DNA from: Curtobacterium sp. Leaf183
Lineage (GTDB): Bacteria > Actinomycetota > Actinomycetes > Actinomycetales > Microbacteriaceae
Direction of reading: 5' to 3'
NCBI RefSeq assembly: GCF_001424385.1
Contig: NZ_LMPO01000009.1
Location: forward strand, 299,494-340,490
DNA: 40,997 bases
How positions within the stretch are numbered: position 1 is the stretch's first letter; each line of letters starts with the position of its first letter. The notes beneath the pieces were generated by a model, which saw nothing but the letters and a program-made list of their open reading frames with translations, was not told the origin of the DNA and searched no databases. This document shows, piece by piece, positions 23,638 through 30,803 of this stretch. The position numbers and the translations under genes were made by a program.

Positions 23638-23709
23638 AGCGGATGACGAGATTCGAACTCGCGACCCTCACCTTGGCAAGGTGATGCGCTACCACTGCGC
23701 CACATCCGC
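23638..23709 (-). tRNA. tRNA-Gly (anticodon GCC), second copy
   Basis: Identical over 72 bases to the tRNA at 7338-7409, with no encoded CCA. First gene of the tRNA cluster, followed by Cys and Val genes. Confidence 0.97.
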
Positions 23710-23768
23710 AGAACATGACCGAAGTCGTGCCCTTCATGTCGGCCCGCTCTCGCGGCGACGTCGTGAAC

Positions 23769-23796
23769 TCTATACGAAGTCCGCCGTGTCCGCCAA
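23769..23796 (-). promoter_or_regulatory. Promoter of the tRNA Gly-Cys-Val cluster
   Basis: On the minus strand TTGGCG (-35, 23791-23796) and TATAGA (-10, 23769-23774) are 16 bases apart (18 to the alternative TAGAGT). About 60 bases upstream of the first tRNA. Confidence 0.7.
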
Positions 23797-23980
23797 AATC
23801 ATCGCCGTTCACCGGGCGTGTCCCCCGAGTTCACGCGCTCCGCGGCTCACCCCGACCGCCCTCTCCCGAGATCGTCGGCTCGGCCCGCGGGACGTGCGAG
23901 CCTCCGGACAGCGTGCGAGGTCGAGCGCCTCGCACCGTGGACGGGACCTCGCACGCTGCTGCAGCGCGCCGGTCGACTCG

Positions 23981-24010
23981 GCACGGCACGGCACGGCACG
24001 CCACGCCACG
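23981..24010. repeat. Pentanucleotide tandem repeat
   Basis: Four copies of GCACG followed by two of CCACG in the gap between the divergent tRNA promoters. The gap 23797-24028 otherwise holds nothing I can support. Confidence 0.8.
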
Positions 24011-24028
24011 CGCGAGCGCGACACGCGG

Positions 24029-24058
24029 TTCGGCAGCGCCCGCCACATCCGCTACTAT
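24029..24058 (+). promoter_or_regulatory. Promoter of tRNA-Val(CAC)
   Basis: TACTAT (-10, 24053-24058) with a weak TTCGGC (-35, 24029-24034) at 18 bases, ending 21 bases before the mature tRNA. The only plausible promoter visible ahead of the jet genes. Confidence 0.65.
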
Positions 24059-24079
24059 CGATCCGCACGCAAGTGCAGG

Positions 24080-24152
24080 GGGCGATTGGCGCAGTTGGTA
24101 GCGCGCTTCGTTCACACCGAAGAGGTCATCAGTTCGAGTCTGGTATCGCCCA
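24080..24152 (+). tRNA. tRNA-Val (anticodon CAC)
   Basis: Acceptor GGGCGAT/ATCGCCC, anticodon stem CTTCG/CGAAG with loop TTCACAC, T-loop TTCGAGT; CCA not encoded. Shares its acceptor and D-arm with tRNA-Val(GAC) 600 bases away on the other strand. It lies directly upstream of the jet operon. Confidence 0.97.
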
Positions 24153-24206
24153 CGTGCCCATCCAGGGCCTGAAGAACCACCCACCGCAGGAACACCTGCA
24201 GTGCAC

Positions 24207-24238
24207 AAAGAGCCCGGCGCAATCGCGTCGGGCTCTTT
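24207..24238. terminator. Hairpin terminator between tRNA-Val and jetA
   Basis: AAAGAGCCCG (24207-24216) pairs with CGGGCTCTTT (24229-24238) across a 12-base loop, ending in CTCTTTGC. Only 34 bases separate it from the jetA start codon. Confidence 0.85.
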
Positions 24239-24272
24239 GCATCCCCCGACCCACCCGATCAGCAAGGGCAGC

Positions 24273-25778
24273 ATGACCGACGTCGACCTCGAGTACGCCC
24301 GCGTGCGCGCGGTGCTCGACCGGCCGACGCTCCGCCTGATGTCCCGCCCGACGAGCGCCGTCGTGCTCGCCGTCTTCCGCACGGTGTTCGACCGCGACGT
24401 GCAGTACGTCCCCGCCGACCGCATGCACCTGCAGGTCGAGGAGCACGTCGCCCGCCTGCAGGCACGAACGCACCAGCACCAGCAGCAGGACGAGCCCGAC
24501 ACCAGGCCGACCGGCCGCGCGCTCTGCCGCGAGTGGGTCGCGGCACAGTGGCTCGTCCGCTCGAACTCCCCTGACGGCGACGAGCAGTACTCCCTCACGA
24601 GCCACGCCCTCGAAGCGCTGAGCCTCGTGGACGCCCTGTCCTCGGACCGGGCGCTGATCAGCGAGAGCCGCCTGGCGATGATCGTCGACGCCGTGCACCG
24701 CTGGGCCGCCCGCGCCGAGCCGGACCCCGACGTGCAGATCCGCCGGCTCGACGCGCAGATCGCCGAGCTGCAGGCCGAGCGTGATCGACTCGCCAGCGGC
24801 GACGAGCCCACCGCGGTGGACGACGACCGGATGCGCGACGGCTACACGAACATCACCGACCTGATCCGCCAGCTCCCGAGCGACTTCAAGCGCGTCGAGG
24901 AAGCGGTGGCGACGATGCACCGCGAGATCGTGGAGGACTTCCGGAACGAGGTCCGTCCGATCGGCGAGATCCTCGACGACTACCTGGCGCGCACGGACAC
25001 CCTGATGGAGGCCACGCCCGAGGGCCGCGCGTTCGAGGGCGCCTTCGAGCTGCTCCGCGACGACGCCCTGCTGCTGCGCCTGCGCGAGGACATCGCGACG
25101 ATCCTCGACCACCCCTTCGCGGAGTCGCTCAGCACCGCCGAACGCCGCACGTTCCGCAACACGGTCGTGATCCTCCGGCAGGGCATCGAGGACGTCCTCG
25201 CGCAGCGCCGCCTGCTCACCGGCACGCTCCGCGACCAGATCGTCGCGCACGACGTTGTCCGTGACCGCGAGCTCGACGCCGTGCTCCGCAGCGTGAACCG
25301 CCGGATGGCCACCCTGATGGAGTCCGGCGGTGCGCGGGAGCGGATCCCGCTCGGCCTCCTCCCCCCGGTCGCCGAGGTCGGCACGCTCCGCGAACGCTTC
25401 TACGACCCGGACACCGAGGCGGTCCCGCCGCCCATCGAGGAACCCGACGACGACGTCTTCGACGAGATCGACGTCGAGTCGCTCCGGCGCCACGGCGGTC
25501 CCCTGCTCGTCGAGCTCCGCGAAGCACTCCGCTCCGCCGGTGCCGGCACGAGCGTCGGCGCCTTCCACGCACTGCCGCCAGAGCAGCGTCGCCCGGTCGA
25601 GCTCTTCGGTCTCGCGCACCTGCTCACCGGACACACCGACTTCGAGACCGCCGCCACCGCCGTGCCGCACCACACGGTGCGCCCGGACGGCACGGCAGTC
25701 ACCTTCACCATGCCCACGGCGGACCTCACCGAGGACCGTCCGGCGGACGACGACAGCACCACCCTGGAGGCCCGGTGA
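24273..25778 (+). CDS. jetA: Wadjet JetA / MksF-like kleisin (DUF3375)
   Basis: A 501-residue protein matching DUF3375, the kleisin subunit of the Wadjet/MksBEF SMC-like complexes. The N-terminal winged-helix region reads LRLMSRPTSAVVLAVFRTVF and CREWVAAQWLVRSN. DAQIAELQAERDRLASGDEP is the conserved coiled region. A helical middle holds TDTLMEATPEGRAFEGAFEL, and DVVRDRELDAVLRSVNRRM lies before the C-terminal winged helix near 425-480. It bridges the two heads of the JetC dimer and binds JetB. ATG 24273 has AAGGG just upstream; the frame remains open into the terminator hairpin but no sensible start exists there. It overlaps jetB by GTGA. Key to the complex, but it cannot cut DNA by itself. 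Confidence 0.9.
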   Translation: MTDVDLEYARVRAVLDRPTLRLMSRPTSAVVLAVFRTVFDRDVQYVPADRMHLQVEEHVARLQARTHQHQQQDEPDTRPTGRALCREWVAAQWLVRSNSPDGDEQYSLTSHALEALSLVDALSSDRALISESRLAMIVDAVHRWAARAEPDPDVQIRRLDAQIAELQAERDRLASGDEPTAVDDDRMRDGYTNITDLIRQLPSDFKRVEEAVATMHREIVEDFRNEVRPIGEILDDYLARTDTLMEATPEGRAFEGAFELLRDDALLLRLREDIATILDHPFAESLSTAERRTFRNTVVILRQGIEDVLAQRRLLTGTLRDQIVAHDVVRDRELDAVLRSVNRRMATLMESGGARERIPLGLLPPVAEVGTLRERFYDPDTEAVPPPIEEPDDDVFDEIDVESLRRHGGPLLVELREALRSAGAGTSVGAFHALPPEQRRPVELFGLAHLLTGHTDFETAATAVPHHTVRPDGTAVTFTMPTADLTEDRPADDDSTTLEAR

Positions 25779-26560
25779 CCGACACGACGGCATCCCACGT
25801 CGACGACACGGACGCGTTCGACGGCATCGATCCCTTCGACGAGTCCGCCTCGGTCGCGCTCGACGAGACCGAGCGCGACGAATCGAGCTTCGCGCTGTTC
25901 GAGGGCGACGAGGGCCGCCTCGACGAGCTCCAGCGCCGCGCGCTCGTCGCGCTGCTCCGGCACCCCTACGTCAGCGCGCGGACACACCCCGACGAGTGGC
26001 GCGCGGTGCTCGACGCCGAGGGACAGCTGCGCTCACGCCTCAACGACCTGTTCCTCGAACTGCACGTCGACCGCGACCGTGAGGTCGCGTGGAAGCGCCA
26101 GGCACGCTCCGAGAGCCAGCGCCGCGGCTTCCCGACGCTGCTCCGCGACGTGCCGTACACGCGGGAGGAGACGATCGTCCTGGTCTGGCTCCGGATGCGA
26201 CTCCGCGCCGACACCCGGCCGGGCCCCGACCAGGTCGTCGTCGACCGGTCGGAGATCCTCGGGCACGTGGCGGGCTTCCGACCGGCCACCGCGACCGACC
26301 GCACGCGCGACGAGGGCCGCGTCGCGAAGGCCATCGAGCGCCTGATCACCGCGCGGGTCCTGCTGAAGACGAGCGACCCGGACCGCTTCCGGGTGGCGAG
26401 CGTCGTCGAGGTCCTGCTCCCGCTGGAGCGGCTGCTGGAACTGGACACGTGGTTGGCGAGCACAACGTCGTCGAACGCGACCTCCGCACCGGTGGACGCG
26501 CCTGACGGAGCCGAGCCGAGCCTCCAGACCGATGACGACGACGAGGAGGAGTCCGCGTGA
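25775..26560 (+). CDS. jetB: Wadjet JetB / MksE-like protein (DUF4194)
   Basis: A 261-residue protein. After an acidic N-terminal extension of about 45 residues, the DUF4194 core begins with ELQRRALVALLRHPYVSART. It contains FLELHVDRDREVAWKRQAR, VPYTREETIVLVWLRMRLR and a winged helix with ERLITARVLLKTSDPDRFRV. The family is the KITE-type partner of the JetA kleisin. The tail (about 230-261) is acidic and disordered. GTG start overlaps the jetA stop, and the stop overlaps the jetC GTG, so the three are translated as a unit. The acidic ends are longer than I expect for the family, though this was not measured. Confidence 0.9.
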   Translation: MTDTTASHVDDTDAFDGIDPFDESASVALDETERDESSFALFEGDEGRLDELQRRALVALLRHPYVSARTHPDEWRAVLDAEGQLRSRLNDLFLELHVDRDREVAWKRQARSESQRRGFPTLLRDVPYTREETIVLVWLRMRLRADTRPGPDQVVVDRSEILGHVAGFRPATATDRTRDEGRVAKAIERLITARVLLKTSDPDRFRVASVVEVLLPLERLLELDTWLASTTSSNATSAPVDAPDGAEPSLQTDDDDEEESA

Positions 26561-29500
26561 CCGACCACCGGATCGACACCGCCGGCATGCCGGCGCTGTT
26601 CGACACCGTCGCGCAGTGGCGCGCCGAGTCCATGCAGGTCGTGAACTGGGGCGGCTTCCACGGCCACCGCCAGATCGAGCTGTCCGGCGCGGCGACGCTG
26701 ATCTCCGGCGCGTCCGGCACGGGCAAGTCGACGCTGATGGACGCGTACCTCGCGGTGATGATGCCCTCCGACGTGCCGTTCAACGGCGCGTCGAACGACG
26801 CCACCACGGGGCGGGCGCGGAGCGCAGACCAGCGCAACCTGCTGACGTACCTGCGGGGCAAGATCGACACGCGGCGCGACCCGGAGTCCGGCAGCCTGCG
26901 CGACGTGAACCTGCGCGGCGACGACACCGCGACGTGGGGTGCCGTGGCAGTGACGTTCCTCAACGACGACGAGCGACGCTTCACGGTGCTCCGCGCGTAC
27001 ATCGTGCCGAAGCGCGCGCGCGGCGTCGGCGACATCCAGATGACCATGGCGACGGTCGACGACGACTTCGACCTGCGCCGGCTCGAGGCCTTCGTGCCGT
27101 CGCGGTTCAACCACCTCGAGCTGACCGGTCGGGTGCCGGGGCTCGTGGTCCGCGACACGTACCAGGAGCTGGCGTACACGCTGCAGACCCGGCTCGGGAT
27201 CGGCGACTCCGGCGGGGGCAACCGGGCGATGCGGCTGCTCGCGCGGATCCAGGCCGGGCAGCACATGCCCACGGTCGACTCGCTCTACAAGTCGCTGGTG
27301 CTCGAGACCCCCGGCACCTACGAGGCCGCCGACCGCGCGCTCGCGCACTTCTCCGCGCTCGACGAGGCGTACGAGGCGATGGACACCGAGGAGCGGAAGG
27401 TACGGATCCTCGCCCCCATCACCGAGCTGCACCTGGAGATCGAGCGCTCCCGGGCCGCCGCGGCCGCCCTCGACGGCATCGCGACCGGGTCCGAGGTGTC
27501 GCCGTTCGCCCACTGGACAGCGACCCGCAAGCGCGCGCTGCTCGACGACGAGGTCGACCGCAACCGCCGGTCCCGCACCGCGGCCCGCGCCGAGGTCGAG
27601 GCGGCGTCCGCCCGTCACGCCGCCGTCGAGATCGAGCTGCGCGAGGCCGAGGCCCGCCTGCGCGACTCGGGCGGCAACGCACTCGCCCAGCTCGAGGACC
27701 GCATCGAGCGACGCACGCGCGAGCGAGCCGCCGTGGAGCGCACCCGGACGGCCTTCGACGACCGGACGGCCGCGCTCGGGACCTTCACGACGGAGTCCGC
27801 GTTCGTCGCCGGACAGCGCGCGTCACACGAGTTCCTCGGTACCCACGCCGCCTCGCGTGCCGCGCTCGACGACCGTCGCGACGCGCTCACCCGCGAGGAG
27901 TACCCGCTGCTCGACCGCGAGCGGTCCCTGCGCCAGGAGCGGCAGTCGCTCGAACACCGGCAGGGCGCGATGCCGCTGCCGATGCACGAGGCCCGGGTGG
28001 CGATGGCGCAGGCCGCCGGGATGGACCCCGCGTCGGTGCCCTTCGTCGCAGAGCTGCTCGACGTGCTGCCCGGCGAGGAGCGCTGGCGTACCGCGATCGA
28101 GTCCGTGCTCGCCCCCGTCGCCCGCACGCTCCTCGTCGATCAGGACCAGCTCGACACGTTCAGTGCCGCGATCGACGCGCTCCGCATCCCGGTCCGGGTG
28201 CAGTTCGAGGGCGTGCCGTCCGGACCGCACCTGGACGTCGTTGGCGACCGCGCGATGGTGTCCGGCAAGCTCGCCGTCAAGGACTCCCCCTTCAGCACCT
28301 GGGTCCGGTCGCGCATCGAGTCCGACCGCATCGACGCCCGCTGCGTGTCGTCGGCCTCCGAGCTCGGGGGCGGCGGTCGTCGGGTGACGGAGTCCGGACA
28401 GCTCCGCGACGGCCGTCGCGGCGCGCACGGCGACCGACGGCAGGCGAACGTCATCGGCTTCACGAACGAGGCCCGGGTCGTCGCGGTCGAGCAGGAGCTG
28501 GCGGCGATCGCCGAGGACCTCGCCACACTCGAGGCCCGTCGGACCGACGTCGCGCAGGACATCACCGCGCTCGACGAGCTCCGGGCCGCGCACCAGCACC
28601 TGGTCGACACCACGTGGGACGCGATCGACCTGACCGGCGCCGACGAGTCGCTGGCGCGCCTGTCGACCGAGCGGGACGCCCTGCTGGCCGCTGACGACGG
28701 CCTCCGAGCACTCCGGACGTCCGTCGCACGGCTCCGGACGGCCCTCGACGACGCTGCCGACCGCCGGGCTGCCGCGCGGCTGTCGGTGCAGCGGCTCGAG
28801 GAGCGCCACGCGGTGCTCGTCGACGGGCAGGACGCCGCGGCCGAGATCCTGTCGCGCTTCGAAGACAGTCCCGCGCTGCTGCCGGACGAACAGCAGGCCC
28901 AGCTGCTGGCCGAGACGTTCGACGAGGTCGGCGCACCCGACGGCGTCGACGGGTTCGACGACGCCACCCGTCGCCTCCGCCGGCGGCTCGAGGAGCGACT
29001 GTCGCAGGCCCTCGACGGCGCCGCGTCGGCGTCGAACGCGCTCACGATGACGTTCCAGCGGTACCAGGATGCATGGCCCGACCCGAACCTCGGCACCGGT
29101 GTCGCGTCGTACCCGGACTACCGCGCGATCCTCGACGACATCGTCGCGACCGGCCTGCACGCGCGGCGCAGCGAGTGGCGTCGACGGCTGTCCCAGTGGA
29201 GCGGGGAGGACCTCGTCCCGCTGGCCGGCGCCTTCGACCGTGCGGTCGTCGAGATCGAGGAACGGCTCGAACCGGTCAACGAGATCCTGCGCGACCTGCC
29301 GTTCGGCGCGAACCGCGACCGCCTGAAGATCGTCATCCGCCGGGTCACCCGCGAGGACGTCACGCAGTTCCGCCGCGAACTCCGTGCCCTGTCCGCGTCG
29401 GTCGACACCGAGCTCACCGACGACGTGCTCGAGACCCGGTTCCGCCGACTCCGACGCTTCATGGCCGTGATCCGGCACGACGGATCGATGCACCGCGGCG

Positions 29501-29955
29501 CCCGGACCTCGCAGCGCGACGCCGTGCTCGACGTCCGACGCCACATGGAGATCACGGCCGTGCGGTACGACACGACGGGCACCGACCTGGGCGTGTACTC
29601 GTCCCTCGGCGACAAGTCCGGCGGAGAGACGCAGGAGCTCGTGGCCTTCATCGTGGGCGCGGCGCTGCGGTACCAGCTCGGCGACGAGACCCGGCCCCGC
29701 CCTCGGTTCGCGCCGGTGTTCCTGGACGAGGCGTTCATCAAGGCGGACTCGGAGTTCGCCGGGCGTGCGGTGACGGCGTGGCTGCGGCTCGGGTTCCAGC
29801 TCGTCGTGAGTGCACCGCTCGACAAGGTCACGGCGCTCGAGCCGGCGATGGAGCGTCTGCTGTCGATGCGCAAGCACCCTGACACGGGCCACTCGTCGAT
29901 CACCGAGATCCGGCGGGCGGAGCCGGCGGCGGAGGCTGCGGTGGCACCCGCCTGA
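26557..29955 (+). CDS. jetC: Wadjet JetC / MksB-like SMC ATPase
   Basis: A 1132-residue SMC-like ATPase. Walker A is GASGTGKST (51-59) in the N-terminal head, with WGGFHGHRQIELSGAATLIS before it. Long coiled-coil arms run from about 260-480 and 620-830, with a hinge-like globular region (about 480-620, including VPFVAELLDVLPGEERWRTA). The C-terminal head has signature SGGETQELVAF (near 1022) and Walker B VFLDEAF (near 1055), followed by the family's LGFQLVVSAPLDKVTALEP. ATPase residues are all present, so the motor should be active. GTG start overlaps jetB. In known Wadjet type I operons jetD follows; here it does not. Confidence 0.93.
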   Translation: MTDHRIDTAGMPALFDTVAQWRAESMQVVNWGGFHGHRQIELSGAATLISGASGTGKSTLMDAYLAVMMPSDVPFNGASNDATTGRARSADQRNLLTYLRGKIDTRRDPESGSLRDVNLRGDDTATWGAVAVTFLNDDERRFTVLRAYIVPKRARGVGDIQMTMATVDDDFDLRRLEAFVPSRFNHLELTGRVPGLVVRDTYQELAYTLQTRLGIGDSGGGNRAMRLLARIQAGQHMPTVDSLYKSLVLETPGTYEAADRALAHFSALDEAYEAMDTEERKVRILAPITELHLEIERSRAAAAALDGIATGSEVSPFAHWTATRKRALLDDEVDRNRRSRTAARAEVEAASARHAAVEIELREAEARLRDSGGNALAQLEDRIERRTRERAAVERTRTAFDDRTAALGTFTTESAFVAGQRASHEFLGTHAASRAALDDRRDALTREEYPLLDRERSLRQERQSLEHRQGAMPLPMHEARVAMAQAAGMDPASVPFVAELLDVLPGEERWRTAIESVLAPVARTLLVDQDQLDTFSAAIDALRIPVRVQFEGVPSGPHLDVVGDRAMVSGKLAVKDSPFSTWVRSRIESDRIDARCVSSASELGGGGRRVTESGQLRDGRRGAHGDRRQANVIGFTNEARVVAVEQELAAIAEDLATLEARRTDVAQDITALDELRAAHQHLVDTTWDAIDLTGADESLARLSTERDALLAADDGLRALRTSVARLRTALDDAADRRAAARLSVQRLEERHAVLVDGQDAAAEILSRFEDSPALLPDEQQAQLLAETFDEVGAPDGVDGFDDATRRLRRRLEERLSQALDGAASASNALTMTFQRYQDAWPDPNLGTGVASYPDYRAILDDIVATGLHARRSEWRRRLSQWSGEDLVPLAGAFDRAVVEIEERLEPVNEILRDLPFGANRDRLKIVIRRVTREDVTQFRRELRALSASVDTELTDDVLETRFRRLRRFMAVIRHDGSMHRGARTSQRDAVLDVRRHMEITAVRYDTTGTDLGVYSSLGDKSGGETQELVAFIVGAALRYQLGDETRPRPRFAPVFLDEAFIKADSEFAGRAVTAWLRLGFQLVVSAPLDKVTALEPAMERLLSMRKHPDTGHSSITEIRRAEPAAEAAVAPA

Positions 29956-30013
29956 CGTCCGCCGGGCGCCGGGCGCCCGGTGCCCGAGATGCCACGACAT
30001 GCCGCTCACTTCC

Positions 30014-30246
30014 GCCGAGGTCGCACAAGTGGCCTGTCCAGACGCCCGAGGTTCGCAATTTCTGCCATCTGAGGCCGTCGACGGGAGCGGACGACGGACG
30101 GGAGGCTCGCTGCGGGCCCGCACCGAGCCTCCCGTCCGTCCGCTGGTGGCGCCCGTCGAGAGGGCGAGACTCGCCGCTCACGTTCGTCCTGGTCGCGGGA
30201 GGTGCCGGTCGGCCGACCCGAGATGCGCGAATCGTGGAACCTCGGG
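30014..30246. repeat. Palindromic REP-like repeat array after jetC
   Basis: Copies beginning with CCCGAGGTT and ending near ATCTnnGG lie at 30045-30074 (forward) and 30217-30246 (reverse), enclosing a large hairpin. A more diverged forward copy is at 30014-30044. This looks like an intergenic palindromic element cluster. The 364-base gap 29956-30319 holds these repeats and no gene; it is too short for jetD, and I see no remnant of it. Confidence 0.6.
30093..30140. terminator. Large hairpin, likely terminator of the jet operon
   Basis: A perfect 17-bp stem (30093-30109 with 30124-30140) whose loop itself contains the palindrome GCGGGCCCGC. Outer arms CGACGGG and CCCGTCG extend it imperfectly to about 30078-30159. 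No T-tract, so it may act as an RNA-processing or bidirectional element. Confidence 0.65.
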
Positions 30247-30319
30247 CGGGTGGGCGGGCGGCCGCGCGGGTGAGCGCGCAGGGCGGGGCGACGTGTCGAC
30301 GCGGTACGGTACGGGCGTG

Positions 30320-30643
30320 ATGTGGAACCGGAAGCGCCGCCCGAACCCCGACGTCGACCGGTCCCGCGGTTCGCTCGGGATCGGGGCGCTCGTGCGCGTC
30401 GTCGACACCGAGCAGGGCGGCGAACGCTGGGTCGACTCGATCGGCGGCAGCGAGCTCATCGGCGTCATCGTGGCGCCGGGCGGGAACCAGATCGTCGGGT
30501 ACCCCGGCGTCGGCGAGCCGCTGTCGTGGACCGTCGCGTTCGACGAGCCCGTGTACACGGAGGACGGCCGCGGCCCCTTCGAGCGCGCGACCGTCCTGAG
30601 TCGTCAACTGGTCCCGGTGGAACCGGAGCGGAACGAGGCCTAG
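30320..30643 (+). CDS. Hypothetical small protein
   Basis: A 107-residue soluble protein starting MWNRKRRPNPDVDRSRG. The core is beta-rich (IGALVRVVDTEQGGERWVDS, GVIVAPGGNQIVGYPG) and there is no signal peptide or known motif. A TACGGT -10 ends six bases before an in-frame GTG at 30317, which suggests a leaderless transcript starting there; the next codon is the ATG at 30320. The stop codon overlaps, by 4 bases, the stop of the small minus-strand gene after it. I do not recognise the family. Not related to JetD. Confidence 0.7.
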   Translation: MWNRKRRPNPDVDRSRGSLGIGALVRVVDTEQGGERWVDSIGGSELIGVIVAPGGNQIVGYPGVGEPLSWTVAFDEPVYTEDGRGPFERATVLSRQLVPVEPERNEA

Positions 30644-30747
30644 TAGTCCTCGGACCCGCTCTTGGCCATGGCGCCGAGTGCCATGCACGTGCCGACGCCG
30701 CCCAGGACACCGACGCCGATGATGATCGCTCCGACGAGTTCGAGCAT
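30640..30747 (-). CDS. 35-residue single-pass membrane microprotein
   Basis: Encodes MLELVGAIIIGVGVLGGV then a CMALGAMAKSGSEDY end: one transmembrane helix with a short polar tail. CAGGAG lies 7-9 bases before the ATG, a better ribosome site than most genes here. It lies 56 bases downstream of the POT transporter in the same direction, so it may be a small accessory subunit of that transporter, though this is inference. Its TAG overlaps the stop of the convergent plus-strand gene. Confidence 0.6.
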   Translation of the reverse strand: MLELVGAIIIGVGVLGGVGTCMALGAMAKSGSEDY

Positions 30748-30803
30748 GGTGTGTCTCCTGTGGTCTCGGGGCCGACGTGGCTTCGTCCAGGCTACCGGAA
30801 CGG

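Noticed and set aside
23981-24010. GCACG repeats as a CRISPR remnant or iteron cluster
   Set aside because: Units are only five bases and directly adjacent with no spacers. It is a simple tandem repeat.
22649-24172. A 507-codon plus-strand frame running through the tRNA cluster
   Set aside because: It crosses three tRNA genes and a terminator and is antisense to ANTAR. No coding signal.
26532-28694. A 720-codon alternative frame inside jetC
   Set aside because: Same-strand shadow; residues are Arg/Ala/Pro rich, while the jetC frame holds all ATPase motifs.
29956-30319. Truncated jetD pseudogene after jetC
   Set aside because: No frame in this gap shows codon bias or recognisable motifs; it is made of repeats and hairpin.
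24080-30320. Integrated island at tRNA-Val carrying the jet genes
   Set aside because: I found no direct repeat of the tRNA 3' end at the far side and no integrase. Base composition is like the neighbours.
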